Of a DNA stretch of 64,000 nt, positions 47,902 through 57,440 are shown piece after piece (position 1 is the first letter of the stretch; every line of letters begins with the position of its first letter). The stretch is from Streptomyces sp. CC228A. GTDB taxonomy: Bacteria > Actinomycetota > Actinomycetes > Streptomycetales > Streptomycetaceae. The DNA is taken from positions 186,001 to 250,000 of the forward strand of contig NZ_JAJPUI010000008.1 in NCBI RefSeq assembly GCF_021390935.1. Reading direction: 5' to 3'. Both the position numbers and the translations under genes were made by a program. Below the pieces are notes generated by a model, which worked only from the letters and a program-made list of their open reading frames with translations, was not told the origin of the DNA and searched no databases.

Positions 47902-49521
47902 TTACCCGCTGTCACGCTCAGGATTGTTCATGGTCAGTCGTCGAGTGATCCCGATCGATTCCAGGAACGGTTCGTCGTGACTGGCCACGATCAACGCCCC
48001 CTCGTACGCCTCCAGCGCCGCCGTCAGACTCCGCACGCTCGCCAGGTCGAGGCTGTTCGTCGGCTCGTCCAGCAGCAGGAGCTGCGGCGCCGGCTCCGCC
48101 AGCAGCAGGGCCGCGAGCGCCGCCCGGAAGCGCTCCCCGCCCGACAGCGTCCCGGCCCGCTGGTCCGCCTGCGCGCCGCGGAACAGGAACCGCGCGAGGC
48201 GCGCCCTGACGCGGTTCGGCGTCGCCTCCGGGGCGAACCGCGCCACGTTCTCCGCCACCGTCGCCTCGTCGTCCAGCACGTCCAGGCGCTGGGGCAGGAA
48301 GCGGAGCGGCACCCGCACCGCGGCCTGCCCCGCCACCGGCTCCACCTCTCCGGCGATCGTCCGCAGCAGTGTCGACTTGCCCGCGCCGTTCCGGCCCACG
48401 AGGGCGATGCGCTCCGGTCCGCGCACCGCCGTCTCGCCCTCCAGGCGCGCGCCGTGCCGGAGCGTCAGGTCGCGCAGCAGCAGCACCTCGCGGCCCGGCG
48501 GTACGGCGGTGTGGGGCAGCTCGACGCGGATCGCGTCGTCGTCCCGCACCGCCTCCACCGCCTCGCCCAGCCGCTCCCGGGCCTCCGTGAGCCGCTGCGC
48601 CTGCAGGGTGCGGTGCTTGCCCGCCGACACCTGGGCGGCGCGCTTGCGCTCCTGCGCGACGATCCGCGGGACGGTGTTGTTGTCGTAGCTCTTCTGCCCG
48701 TAGCGCTTGCGCTTGGACAGCTTCTGCTGGGCCTCGGCGAGTTCCCTGCGTTGCCGGCGCACGTCCGCCTCGGCGGTGCGCACCGTGCGCTCGGCCGCCT
48801 CCTGCGCGGCGGCGACGATCTCCTCGTACACGGAGTACGGGCCGCCGTACCAGACGATCCCGCCCTCGCGCAGCTCGGCGATGCGGTCCACGCGCTCCAG
48901 CAGCTCCCGGTCGTGGCTGACCGCCACGAGGGCGCCCGGCCAGGAGTCCACCGCGGTGTAGAGGCGGCGCCGCGCCTCCAGGTCGAGGTTGTTCGTCGGC
49001 TCGTCCAGCAGCAGGATCGCGGGCCGGGCCAGCTGGAGTGCGGCGAGGCGCAGCAGCACGCACTCGCCGCCCGACATCTCGCCGACCGTCCGGTCGAGTC
49101 CCAGGTGGCCGAGGCCGAGTCGGTCGAGCGCGGCGCGTGCCCGCTCCTCCACGTCCCAGTCGTCGCCGACCGCGGCGAAGTGCTCCTCGCGTGCGTCGCC
49201 CTGCTCGATGGCGTGCAGGGCGGCCCGGGCGGCCGCGACGCCGAGGGCCTCGTCCACGCGCAGCGCGGTGTCGAGGGCGGCGTCCTGCGGGAGGTAGCCG
49301 ATCTCCCCGGCCGCGCGGACGCTGCCGCCCGACGGGGCGAGTTCGCCGGCGAGCAGGCGCAGCAGCGTCGACTTCCCCGAGCCGTTGCGGCCGACGAGCC
49401 CGGTCCTGCCGGGGGACACGGCGAGGTCCAGGCCGTCGAGGACCGCAGAGCCGTCCGGCCAGGCGAAGGACAGCCCGGTGCACGTGAGGGCGGACGGTGT
49501 GCGGGAAGAGATGGATGGCAT
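47902..49521 (-). CDS. ABC-F ATPase (ribosome-associated, possible antibiotic-resistance type)
   Basis: A 539-residue soluble protein with two ATP-binding cassettes and no membrane segments. Domain 1: Walker A LVGRNGSGKSTLLR, signature GEMSGGECVLLRL, Walker B ILLLDEPTNNLDL. The charged interdomain linker (about residues 235-310, RRQRRELAEAQQKLSKRKRY) is the P-site tRNA interaction region. Domain 2: ALVGRNGAGKSTLLR, GTLSGGERFRAAL and LLLLDEPTNSLDLASV. ABC-F proteins act on ribosomes; several from Streptomyces protect against their own antibiotics. The start is ATG 49521 with GGGAG 6 bases upstream. Confidence 0.9.
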   Translation of the reverse strand: MPSISSRTPSALTCTGLSFAWPDGSAVLDGLDLAVSPGRTGLVGRNGSGKSTLLRLLAGELAPSGGSVRAAGEIGYLPQDAALDTALRVDEALGVAAARAALHAIEQGDAREEHFAAVGDDWDVEERARAALDRLGLGHLGLDRTVGEMSGGECVLLRLAALQLARPAILLLDEPTNNLDLEARRRLYTAVDSWPGALVAVSHDRELLERVDRIAELREGGIVWYGGPYSVYEEIVAAAQEAAERTVRTAEADVRRQRRELAEAQQKLSKRKRYGQKSYDNNTVPRIVAQERKRAAQVSAGKHRTLQAQRLTEARERLGEAVEAVRDDDAIRVELPHTAVPPGREVLLLRDLTLRHGARLEGETAVRGPERIALVGRNGAGKSTLLRTIAGEVEPVAGQAAVRVPLRFLPQRLDVLDDEATVAENVARFAPEATPNRVRARLARFLFRGAQADQRAGTLSGGERFRAALAALLLAEPAPQLLLLDEPTNSLDLASVRSLTAALEAYEGALIVASHDEPFLESIGITRRLTMNNPERDSG

Positions 49522-49845
49522 ACGGGTCTCCCGGTTGCGTGGGTGCGGCATGGGGGCAACGGGTGGGACACCGGCGCGCGAAGAGGGGCCGCGGTCCGAC
49601 GGATTCCGGTCGCCTCATACGGCTTCGGGCGCACGGGAGCACAGTGGAAGCCCGCCTGGGACAGCTCGTACGGCGGAGGCCGGACACGGCGGCGGCAGGC
49701 GGCGCGGGAAGGCGCGGCTGCGGCACGGCGCGGTGTCTCAGGACCTCAGACGAGCAATGTCCTACTCCGATCAGACCGGCGGCGGGCGAGGGGGTCGAGC
49801 ACGACGGTAGGCGGCAGCGGCCGCCCGCCGCAAAGGAATTACGGG
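49522..49845. other. Upstream region of the ABC-F gene
   Basis: This 324-bp leader region lies between the SsgA-like and ABC-F genes, both on the minus strand. ABC-F resistance genes often have regulatory leaders with short upstream frames. I looked for one and found only poorly conserved open frames; no attenuator hairpin could be supported. Confidence 0.4.
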
Positions 49846-50262
49846 TCAGCGCGCGTCGCGCAGCAGTTCCGCCAGTTCGTGGTCCAGATCCAGGAACAGG
49901 TGCTCGAAGCCCAGCGGCACCACGTGCCGCGTGCGGGTCAGGAAGTGGTGCAGATCCGCGGCGCGCGCCTCCACCATGGCGACGCCCTCGGGGGCGTGGA
50001 ACTCCAGCACCGCGCGGTCGCGGCCGAAGGGGCGTACGCGCACGTCACCCGTGCCGGCCGGGGCGCCCAGGCCCGCCAGGAGCAGGTCGCGGGAGAACTC
50101 CCACACCACCTCCACGCCCTCCAGCGTCGCCTCCGCGGGGAAGGCCATCCGTACGGCGAAGGGGTCGCGGCGGTCGTAGCTCAGCGTGGCGGACACGGCG
50201 TCCGTGCGGGGCGCGGACGCGACGAGACGGGCCTCCACGGCCTGCTCGATGACGGTCGACAA
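49846..50262 (-). CDS. SsgA-like sporulation/cell-division regulator
   Basis: A 138-residue protein of the SsgA-like (SALP) family, found only in morphologically complex actinomycetes, which guides septum placement and cell-wall events in sporulation. Family features are YDRRDPFAVRMAFPAEA, VVWEFSRDLLLAGLGAPAGT, GDVRVRPF and the C-terminal FLTRTRHVVPLGFEHLFLDL. Length matches SsgA/SsgB (about 136 residues). A perfect palindrome lies 74 bp upstream of its ATG. Confidence 0.92.
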   Translation of the reverse strand: MSTVIEQAVEARLVASAPRTDAVSATLSYDRRDPFAVRMAFPAEATLEGVEVVWEFSRDLLLAGLGAPAGTGDVRVRPFGRDRAVLEFHAPEGVAMVEARAADLHHFLTRTRHVVPLGFEHLFLDLDHELAELLRDAR

Positions 50263-50335
50263 GTCCTGCTCCCTCGTAGCTCTCCCTCGTATGGGGGAGG
50301 ACGAGCATTCCGACCGGCGAGTGACCGCCTGAGAC

Positions 50336-50351
50336 TGTGATGTACATCACA
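50336..50351. promoter_or_regulatory. CRP-like perfect palindrome TGTGATGTACATCACA
   Basis: This 16-bp perfect palindrome has the exact TGTGA-N6-TCACA form bound by CRP/FNR-family regulators. It lies between the divergent SsgA-like and endonuclease V genes (74 and 46 bp from their start codons). Streptomyces Crp controls germination and development, so the location beside an SsgA-like gene is sensible, but binding is inferred. Confidence 0.6.
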
Positions 50352-50397
50352 TGACAGGCTGTCCCTGCGGTGCGCCCCGCCGTAGGGTGGCGGCACT

Positions 50398-51141
50398 ATG
50401 ACGATCTTCGAAACACCCGCCGACTGGCCCGCCGACGAGGCGCAGGCGCTGGCCGTGCAGGACGCCCTGCGCGGCCGTGTCGTCCTCGACGAGTCGGGGC
50501 CGCCGCCCGGCACCGGGCTCGTGACCGGGGTGGACGTGGCCTACGACGACGACCGCGACCTCGTCGCGGCGGCCGCCGTCGTGCTGGACGCGCGCACCCT
50601 GGAGGTCGTGGACCGGGCCACCGCCGTCGGACACGTCTCCTTCCCGTACGTCCCCGGGCTGCTCGCCTTCCGGGAGCTGCCGGCCGTGCTCGCCGCCCTC
50701 GGGGCGCTGACCGCCGGACCCGGGCTCGTGGTCTGCGACGGGTACGGCCGGGCCCATCCCCGCCGCTTCGGGCTGGCCAGCCACCTCGGCGTGCTCACCG
50801 GACTGCCGGTCATCGGCGTCGCCAAGAACCCGTTCACCTTCACGTACGAGACGCCGGGGGAGCGGCGCGGCGCCTCGTCGCCGCTGCTGGCCGGTGACGA
50901 GGAGGTGGGGCGGGCGCTGCGCACCCGGGACGGCGTCAAGCCGGTCTTCGTCTCGGCCGGCCACCGCGTGACCCTCGAAGGCGCCTGCGCCCACACCCTG
51001 GCGCTGACGCCGCGCTACCGCCTCCCGGAGACGACGCGGCACGCCGACGCGCTCTGCCGCAGGGCCCTTGGTGCAGCGGCGGCGGTCGCGGCGGAGCCAG
51101 GCCCGGCGGCCCCGGGGGTCGCGGAGGGGTCGGCCTCATGA
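50398..51141 (+). CDS. nfi: Endonuclease V (deoxyinosine-specific)
   Basis: A 247-residue nuclease that nicks DNA near deoxyinosine and starts alternative excision repair. The catalytic acid region LVTGVDVAYDDDRDL, the wedge motif SFPYVPGLLAFRELP, the metal site VVCDGYGRAHPRRFGLA and IGVAKNPF all match. A TAGGGT hexamer ends 9 bases before ATG 50398, so the mRNA may be leaderless. The last 25 residues are Ala/Gly-rich and poorly conserved. It overlaps the next gene by ATGA. Confidence 0.93.
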   Translation: MTIFETPADWPADEAQALAVQDALRGRVVLDESGPPPGTGLVTGVDVAYDDDRDLVAAAAVVLDARTLEVVDRATAVGHVSFPYVPGLLAFRELPAVLAALGALTAGPGLVVCDGYGRAHPRRFGLASHLGVLTGLPVIGVAKNPFTFTYETPGERRGASSPLLAGDEEVGRALRTRDGVKPVFVSAGHRVTLEGACAHTLALTPRYRLPETTRHADALCRRALGAAAAVAAEPGPAAPGVAEGSAS

Positions 51142-51518
51142 TCGGCCGCTTGCAGTGCGCCGTGCTCGACTGCCCGGAGCCGCGCCCCTTGGCCCGCTTC
51201 TATCAGGGGCTCCTCGGCGGTGAGGTCGACCGTCCGGACCCGCGGTGGTCGCGGGACGGCGCGTGGGCGACGCTCCACCTGGACGACGGGACGGTGCCGG
51301 CCTTCCAGCGCGCCGACCCCTACCGCCCGCCGCGGTGGCCCGGCGACCCCGACCGGCCGCAGCAGTTCCACCTGGACATCGGCGTGGCCGACCTGGAGCA
51401 GGCCCGGGCCCAGGCTGTGTCCCTCGGGGCCGCGGTCCTGGACGCGGGGCCGCCGGACCGGGGCTGGATCGTGTGCGCGGACCCGGCGGGCCATCCCTTC
51501 TGCCTGGTGCGCGACTGA
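51138..51518 (+). CDS. VOC-family (glyoxalase-fold) protein
   Basis: A 126-residue single-module VOC protein starting MIGRLQCAVLDCPEPRPLAR, with HLDIGVADLEQARAQAVSLG in the second repeat and CADPAGHPFCLVRD at the end, a pattern shared by many Streptomyces VOC proteins. The start overlaps the endonuclease V stop (ATGA), so the two are co-translated although no functional link is known. Confidence 0.88.
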   Translation: MIGRLQCAVLDCPEPRPLARFYQGLLGGEVDRPDPRWSRDGAWATLHLDDGTVPAFQRADPYRPPRWPGDPDRPQQFHLDIGVADLEQARAQAVSLGAAVLDAGPPDRGWIVCADPAGHPFCLVRD

Positions 51519-51608
51519 GCCTGCGCGCCGCCGGTCCGGCGTCCCGGGGGTTTTCCACAGGGGTGCGGCGGGGCTTGTGCGGGCTGCGGGCCCTTCTTAA
51601 CATCATCA

Positions 51609-51631
51609 CTGTTACAGCAGTACTGTCACAG
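51609..51631 (+). promoter_or_regulatory. MerR-type operator of the beta-oxidation operon
   Basis: ACAGCAGTACTGT (51614-51626) is a near-perfect palindrome with an outer inverted pair CTGTTACAG/CTGTCACAG. It lies 31 bp before the ATG of the CoA-transferase gene. The same 13-bp sequence with one change (ACAGCAATACTGT, minus strand) is in the promoter of the MerR-type regulator gene at 58231-58243. Confidence 0.7.
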
Positions 51632-51657
51632 TGTGGTGGCGGGACGAGGGGAGCCGT

Positions 51658-52833
51658 ATGACAGCGACCAACGGCCGGGACGCCCGAGGCGCCCACGGCC
51701 ACGGCCCGCTCGCCGGGGTGCGCGTGGTGGAACTGGCCGGCATCGGCCCCGGCCCCTTCGCCGCCATGCTGCTGGCCGACCTCGGCGCCGACGTCGTCCG
51801 GGTCGACCGGCCCGGCGGCCCCGGCCTCGGCATCGACCCGGCGTACGACCTCACCAACCGCAACAAGCGCTCCGTCCTCGTCGACCTCAAGGCCGACGGC
51901 GGACCGGCCGCGGTCCTCGACCTCGCCGAGCGCGCCGACATCCTCATCGAGGGCTACCGCCCGGGCGTCGCCGAGCGCCTCGGCGTCGGCCCCCGCCCCT
52001 GCCTCGCCCGCAACCCCCGGCTCGTCTACGGCCGGATGACCGGCTGGGGCCAGGAAGGACCGCTCGCCGACCGGGCCGGACACGACATCACGTACCTCGC
52101 GGTCACCGGCGGCCTCTCCCTGACCGGAGGCGCCCCCGGCGCCCCGCCCCCCGTGCCGGCGAACCTGCTGGGCGACTACGCGGGCGGCGCGCTGTACCTC
52201 GTCACCGGTGTCCTCGCCGCCCTGCACCACGCCCGGGGACCGGGCGGCACCGGGCAGGTCGTGGACGCCGCCATCACCGACGGCGCCGCCCACCTCACCA
52301 CCATGATCCACGGCATGCTCGCCGCCGGCACCTGGCGCGACGGCCTCCGCGGCGGCAACCTGCTGGACGGCGGCTGCCCCTTCTACGGCACCTACGAGAC
52401 GGCCGACGGCCGCCACATGGCGGTGGGCGCCCTGGAGGAGCGCTTCTACGACCGGTTCGCCCACCTCCTCGGCCTCACCCCCGACGAGGCGGCACTCCGC
52501 GGCGACCCCGCACGGTGGGACGACCTGAAGGAGGCCGTCGCCGCACGGTTCCGCACCCGCACCCGCGCCGCGTGGACGGCCCTCTTCGAGGGTACGGACG
52601 CCTGTGTGGCGCCCGTCCTGTCCCTGAGGGAGGCGCCCGCGCACCCGCACCTCGCGGCCCGCGGCACGTTCACCCGCCACGGCGGGCTCACCCAGCCCGC
52701 GCCCGCACCCCGGTTCTCCGCGACCCCCGGCACCGTCCGCCGCCCGCCCGCGCAGCCGGGCGCCGACGCCGCCGACATCGCCCGCGACTGGGACGTCCCG
52801 GCCATCCGCCCCACCGAAGGAGGTCCCCGGTGA
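51658..52833 (+). CDS. CoA-transferase/alpha-methylacyl-CoA racemase, CaiB/BaiF family
   Basis: A 391-residue class III CoA-transferase-fold protein. RVVELAGIGPGPFAAMLLAD is the N-terminal signature; NKRSVLVDLK and DILIEGYRPGVAERLG are conserved. The catalytic aspartate is in NLLGDYAGGALYLVTGVL. The sequence is nearest to alpha-methylacyl-CoA racemases, which interconvert (R)- and (S)-2-methylacyl-CoA so that branched acids can enter beta-oxidation. It is first in a four-gene beta-oxidation operon. GAGGGGAGCC precedes the ATG. Confidence 0.9.
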   Translation: MTATNGRDARGAHGHGPLAGVRVVELAGIGPGPFAAMLLADLGADVVRVDRPGGPGLGIDPAYDLTNRNKRSVLVDLKADGGPAAVLDLAERADILIEGYRPGVAERLGVGPRPCLARNPRLVYGRMTGWGQEGPLADRAGHDITYLAVTGGLSLTGGAPGAPPPVPANLLGDYAGGALYLVTGVLAALHHARGPGGTGQVVDAAITDGAAHLTTMIHGMLAAGTWRDGLRGGNLLDGGCPFYGTYETADGRHMAVGALEERFYDRFAHLLGLTPDEAALRGDPARWDDLKEAVAARFRTRTRAAWTALFEGTDACVAPVLSLREAPAHPHLAARGTFTRHGGLTQPAPAPRFSATPGTVRRPPAQPGADAADIARDWDVPAIRPTEGGPR

Positions 52834-53972
52834 AGCGCCGGATCTTCAGCGCCGAGCACGAGGCGTTCCGCGACACCGTCCGCACCTTCCTCGCCAAGGA
52901 GGTCCTGCCGCACTACGCGCAGTGGGAGAAGGACGGCATCGTCGCCCGCGACGCCTGGCGCGCCGCCGGGCGCCAGGGCCTCCTCGGCCTCGCCGTCCCC
53001 GAGGAGTACGGCGGCGGAGGCACCGCCGACTTCCGCTACAGCGCCGTCCTCGCCGAGGAGTTCACCCGGGCCGGCGCCCCGGGCCTCGCCATCGGGCTGC
53101 ACAACGACATCATCGGCCCCTACCTCACCTCCCTCGCCACCGGCGAGCAGAAGCGGCGCTGGCTCCCGGGCTTCTGCAGCGGCGACACCATCACCGCCAT
53201 CGCCATGACCGAACCCGGAGCCGGCTCCGACCTCCAGGGCATCCGCACCACCGCCGAGGACAAGGGCGACCACTGGCTGCTCAACGGCTCCAAGACGTTC
53301 ATCTCCAACGGCATCCTCGCCGACCTCGTCATCGTCGTCGCGAAGACCACCCCGGAAGGCGGCGCGCACGGCCTCTCCCTCCTCGTCGTGGAGCGCGGAG
53401 CGGAAGGCTTCACCCGCGGCCGCAACCTCGACAAGATCGGCCAGAAGGCCCAGGACACCGCCGAACTGTTCTTCCACGACGTCCGCGTCCCCAAGGAGAA
53501 CCTGCTCGGCCACCGCGACGGCGCCTTCGTCCACCTCATGACCCACCTGGCGCAGGAGCGCCTCGCCATCGCCGTCGCCGCCGCGGCCGGCGCCGAACAC
53601 CTGCTGGAGACCACCACCGCCTACGTCAAGGAGCGCGAGGCGTTCGGCCGCCCGCTCGCCCGGCTCCAGCACATCCGCTTCGAGATCGCCGAGCTGGCCA
53701 CCGAGTGCGCCGTCACCCGCGCCTTCGTCGACCGCTGCATCGAGGAGCACACGGACGGCGCACTCGACGCGGTCCACGCCTCCATGGCCAAGTGGTGGGC
53801 CACCGAACTGCAGAAGCGCACAGCCGACCGCTGCCTGCAACTCCACGGAGGCTACGGCTACATGGCCGAACACCCCGTCGCCCGGGCGTTCACCGACGGC
53901 CGGATCCAGACCATCTACGGCGGCACCACCGAGATCATGAAGGAGATCATCGGCCGCTCCCTGCTCGGCTGA
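52830..53972 (+). CDS. Acyl-CoA dehydrogenase
   Basis: A 380-residue FAD-dependent acyl-CoA dehydrogenase catalysing the first step of beta-oxidation. [18 protein letters not shown] and [19 protein letters not shown] form the FAD and substrate site in the middle domain. [18 protein letters not shown] and [18 protein letters not shown] close the C-terminal helical domain. The GTG at 52830 overlaps the preceding stop (GTGA), with GGAGG nearby. Confidence 0.94.
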   Translation: MKRRIFSAEHEAFRDTVRTFLAKEVLPHYAQWEKDGIVARDAWRAAGRQGLLGLAVPEEYGGGGTADFRYSAVLAEEFTRAGAPGLAIGLHNDIIGPYLTSLATGEQKRRWLPGFCSGDTITAIAMTEPGAGSDLQGIRTTAEDKGDHWLLNGSKTFISNGILADLVIVVAKTTPEGGAHGLSLLVVERGAEGFTRGRNLDKIGQKAQDTAELFFHDVRVPKENLLGHRDGAFVHLMTHLAQERLAIAVAAAAGAEHLLETTTAYVKEREAFGRPLARLQHIRFEIAELATECAVTRAFVDRCIEEHTDGALDAVHASMAKWWATELQKRTADRCLQLHGGYGYMAEHPVARAFTDGRIQTIYGGTTEIMKEIIGRSLLG

Positions 53973-54017
53973 CGCCTCCGCGCACTCCCGCCGACCGACC
54001 TCGCGAAAGGCCCACCA

Positions 54018-55232
54018 GTGACCACCGAAGCGTACGTGTACGACGCCATCCGCACCCCGCGCGGCCGCGGCAAGGCCAACGGCGCCCTCCACGGGACCAA
54101 GCCCATCGACCTCGTCGTGGGACTCATCCACGAGCTCCGCGACCGCTTCCCCGGACTCGACCCGGCAGCCGTCGACGACATCGTCCTCGGCGTCGTCGGC
54201 CCCGTCGGCGACCAGGGCTCCGACATCGCCCGCATCGCGGCCATCGCCGCCGGACTGCCCGACACGGTCGCCGGGGTCCAGGAGAACCGCTTCTGCGCCT
54301 CCGGCCTCGAAGCCGTGAACACGGCCGCCGCCAAGATCCGCTCCGGCTGGGACGACCTCATCCTCGCCGGCGGCGTCGAGTCGATGTCCCGCGTCCCCAT
54401 GGCGTCGGACGGCGGCGCCTGGTTCGCCGACCCCATGACGAACCTCGCCACCAACTTCGTCCCCCAGGGCATCGGCGCCGACCTCATCGCCACCATCGAG
54501 GGCTTCTCCCGCCGCGACGTCGACGAGTACGCCGCCCTGTCCCAGGACCGCGCCGCCGAAGCGTGGAAGGACGGCAGGTTCGACCGGTCCGTCGTCCCGG
54601 TCAAGGACCGCGCGGGACTCGTCGTCCTCGACCACGACGAGCACATGCGCCCCGGCACCACCGCCGACTCCCTCGCCGCCCTCAAGCCGTCGTTCGCGGA
54701 CATCGGCGAGCTCGGCGGCTTCGACGCCGTGGCGCTCCAGGAGTACCACTGGGTCGAGGCGATCGACCACGTCCACCACGCCGGCAACTCCTCCGGCATC
54801 GTCGACGGCGCCGCACTCGTCGCCATCGGCTCCCAGGAGGTCGGCGAGCGGTACGGGCTGACGCCCCGCGCCCGCATCGTCTCCGCCGCCGTCTCCGGCT
54901 CCGAGCCCACCATCATGCTCACCGGGCCCGCCCCCGCCGCCCGCAAGGCCCTCGCCAAGGCCGGGCTGACCATCGGCGACATCGACCTCGTCGAGATCAA
55001 CGAAGCCTTCGCCGCCGTCGTCCTGCGCTTCGTCAAGGACATGGGCCTCTCCCTCGACAAGGTGAACGTCAACGGCGGAGCCATCGCCATGGGCCACCCC
55101 CTGGGCGCCACCGGGGCGATGATCCTCGGCACGCTCGTCGACGAACTCGAGCGCCAGGACAAGCGCTACGGACTCGCCACGCTCTGCGTCGGCGGCGGCA
55201 TGGGCATCGGCACCGTCGTCGAGCGCCTCTGA
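54018..55232 (+). CDS. fadA: Acetyl-CoA C-acyltransferase (thiolase)
   Basis: A 404-residue thiolase performing the last step of beta-oxidation. The acylated cysteine is in [15 protein letters not shown] (about residue 93). [15 protein letters not shown], the general-base histidine in [15 protein letters not shown], and the second cysteine in [11 protein letters not shown] are all present. GTG at 54018 has GAAAGG upstream. It is followed after 36 bp by the multifunctional hydratase/dehydrogenase. Confidence 0.95.
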   Translation: MTTEAYVYDAIRTPRGRGKANGALHGTKPIDLVVGLIHELRDRFPGLDPAAVDDIVLGVVGPVGDQGSDIARIAAIAAGLPDTVAGVQENRFCASGLEAVNTAAAKIRSGWDDLILAGGVESMSRVPMASDGGAWFADPMTNLATNFVPQGIGADLIATIEGFSRRDVDEYAALSQDRAAEAWKDGRFDRSVVPVKDRAGLVVLDHDEHMRPGTTADSLAALKPSFADIGELGGFDAVALQEYHWVEAIDHVHHAGNSSGIVDGAALVAIGSQEVGERYGLTPRARIVSAAVSGSEPTIMLTGPAPAARKALAKAGLTIGDIDLVEINEAFAAVVLRFVKDMGLSLDKVNVNGGAIAMGHPLGATGAMILGTLVDELERQDKRYGLATLCVGGGMGIGTVVERL

Positions 55233-55268
55233 CCCGTCCCGCCCCACCCCCTCACGGAGAGACCACGA

Positions 55269-57440
55269 ATGAGCGAGAGCACCACCATCCGCTGGGAGCA
55301 GGACGAGACCGGCGTGGTCACCCTCGTCCTCGACGACCCCCGCCAGGCCGCCAACACCATGAACCAGGCCTTCCGCACGTCGATCACCGCGATCGCGGAC
55401 CGCGCCGAGGCCGAGAAGGACTCCATCCGCGGCATCATCTACACCTCCGCCAAGAAGTCCTTCTTCGCCGGCGGCGACCTCAAGGACATGATCAAGGCAG
55501 GCCCCGCCGAGGCCCGCCTCGTCTTCGACACCGCCGCCGAGATCAAGAGCGCGCTGCGCCGCATCGAGACCCTCGGCAAACCCGTCGTCGCCGCGGTCAA
55601 CGGCACCGCCCTCGGCGGCGGCTACGAAATCGCCCTCGCCGCCCACCACCGCGTCGCCCTCGACACCCCCGGCTCCAAGATCGGCCTCCCCGAGGTCACC
55701 CTCGGCCTGCTCCCCGGAGGCGGCGGCGTCACCCGCACCGTCCGCCTCATGGGCATCGCGGACGCCCTGCTGAAGGTGCTCCTCCAGGGCACCCAGTACA
55801 CCCCGCGCCGCGCCCTCGACAACGGCCTCGTGCACGAACTGGCAGCCACGCCGGAGGAGATGCTCGCCAAGGCCCGCGCGTTCATCGACGCCCACCCCGA
55901 GTCCCGCCAGCCGTGGGACGTCCCCGGCTACCGCATCCCGGGCGGCACGCCGTCGAACCCGAAGTTCGCCGCGAATCTCCCCGCCTTCCCCGCCAACCTG
56001 CGCAAGCAGCTGAACGGCGCCCCCTACCCGGCGCCCCGCGCCATCCTCGCGGCCGCCGTCGAGGGCTCACAGGTCGACTTCGCGACCGCGCTGACCATCG
56101 AGGGCCGCTACTTCACGGAGCTCGTGACCGGCCAGACCGCGAAGAACATGATCCAGGCGTTCTTCTTCGACCTCCAGGCCGTCAACGCCGGCCGCAGCCG
56201 CCCCGACGGCGTCGCACCGCGCCCGGTCCGCAGGGCCGCGGTCCTCGGCGCCGGCATGATGGGCGCCGGCATCGCGTACGCCTGCGCCAAGGCCGGTATC
56301 GACGTCGTCCTCAAGGACGTGTCGCAGGAGGCCGCGCAGAGGGGCAAGGCCCATGCGGAGAAGCTCTGCGCGAAGGCCGTCCAGCGGGGCCGCACGACGC
56401 AGGAGAAGGCGGACGCCCTGCTCGCCCGCATCCGGCCCATCGCAGGGACGGCGGACCTGGCGGGCTGCGACGCCGTCATCGAGGCGGTCTTCGAGGACAC
56501 CGCGCTCAAGCACAAGGTGTTCCAGGAAGTCCAGGGCGTCGTCGCACCGGACGCGCTGCTGTGCTCGAACACCTCCACGCTCCCCATCACCTCGCTCGCC
56601 GAGGGCGTGGACCGGCCCGCCGACTTCATCGGGCTGCACTTCTTCTCCCCCGTCGACAAGATGCCCCTCGTCGAGATCATCAAGGGCGAGGCCACCGGGG
56701 ACGAGGCCCTCGCCCGCGCCTTCGACCTGGTACGCCAGATCGGCAAGACGCCCATCGTCGTCAACGACAGCCGGGGCTTCTTCACCTCCCGCGTCATCGG
56801 CCAGTTCATCAACGAGGGCGTCGCCATGATCGGCGAGGGCGTCGAACCCGCCTCCGTCGAGCAGGCCGCGGGCCAGGCCGGCTACCCGGCGAAGGTGCTG
56901 TCCCTGATGGACGAACTGACCCTCACCCTGCCCCGGAAGATCCGCAACGAGACGCGGCGCGCGGTGGAGGAGGCGGGCGGCACCTGGCGGACCCACCCTG
57001 CGGAGGCCGTCATCGACCGCATGGTCGACGACTTCGGCCGCACGGGCCGCAGCGGCGGCGCCGGCTTCTACGACTACGACGAGGACGGCAGGCGCACCCG
57101 CCTGTGGCCGGGCCTGCGCGAGCACTTCACGAAGGCGGACGCCCGCGTCCCCTTCGAGGACATGAAGGAGCGCATGCTCTTCTCCGAGGCCCTCGACTCG
57201 GTGCGCTGCATGGAGGAAGGCGTGCTGACGTCCGTCGCCGACGCCAACATCGGCTCCGTCCTGGGGATCGGCTTCCCCGCCTGGACCGGCGGCGTCCTGC
57301 AGTACATCAACGGCTACGAGGGAGGGCTGCCCGGCTTCGTGGCCCGCGCCCGGGAGCTCGCGGAGCGGTACGGGGAGCGCTTCGAGCCGCCGGCGCTGCT
57401 GCTGGAGAAGGCCGAGCGGGGGGAGACGTTCACGGACTGA
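55269..57440 (+). CDS. fadB: Multifunctional enoyl-CoA hydratase/3-hydroxyacyl-CoA dehydrogenase
   Basis: A 723-residue FadB-type enzyme that performs the two central steps of beta-oxidation. The N-terminal crotonase domain has SFFAGGDLKDMIKAG and NGTALGGGYEIALAAHHRVA (oxyanion-hole glycines) and a catalytic glutamate in GLPEVTLGLLPGGGG. The NAD-binding domain starts near residue 320 with AVLGAGMMGAGIAYACAKAG. FIGLHFFSPVDKMPLVEII holds the catalytic histidine, and VVNDSRGFFTSRVIGQFI follows. The last gene of the operon, it overlaps the convergent MerR gene by 11 bp at the 3' ends. Confidence 0.95.
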   Translation: MSESTTIRWEQDETGVVTLVLDDPRQAANTMNQAFRTSITAIADRAEAEKDSIRGIIYTSAKKSFFAGGDLKDMIKAGPAEARLVFDTAAEIKSALRRIETLGKPVVAAVNGTALGGGYEIALAAHHRVALDTPGSKIGLPEVTLGLLPGGGGVTRTVRLMGIADALLKVLLQGTQYTPRRALDNGLVHELAATPEEMLAKARAFIDAHPESRQPWDVPGYRIPGGTPSNPKFAANLPAFPANLRKQLNGAPYPAPRAILAAAVEGSQVDFATALTIEGRYFTELVTGQTAKNMIQAFFFDLQAVNAGRSRPDGVAPRPVRRAAVLGAGMMGAGIAYACAKAGIDVVLKDVSQEAAQRGKAHAEKLCAKAVQRGRTTQEKADALLARIRPIAGTADLAGCDAVIEAVFEDTALKHKVFQEVQGVVAPDALLCSNTSTLPITSLAEGVDRPADFIGLHFFSPVDKMPLVEIIKGEATGDEALARAFDLVRQIGKTPIVVNDSRGFFTSRVIGQFINEGVAMIGEGVEPASVEQAAGQAGYPAKVLSLMDELTLTLPRKIRNETRRAVEEAGGTWRTHPAEAVIDRMVDDFGRTGRSGGAGFYDYDEDGRRTRLWPGLREHFTKADARVPFEDMKERMLFSEALDSVRCMEEGVLTSVADANIGSVLGIGFPAWTGGVLQYINGYEGGLPGFVARARELAERYGERFEPPALLLEKAERGETFTD

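Noticed and set aside
49522-49845. Upstream open frame as a leader peptide for ABC-F attenuation
   Set aside because: The only candidate frame continues through the ABC-F gene in another frame, and no terminator/antiterminator pair could be drawn.
52446-55895. Minus-strand open frame of 1149 codons opposite the beta-oxidation genes
   Set aside because: Gly/Val/Asp/Glu-rich antisense shadow of four well-supported genes.
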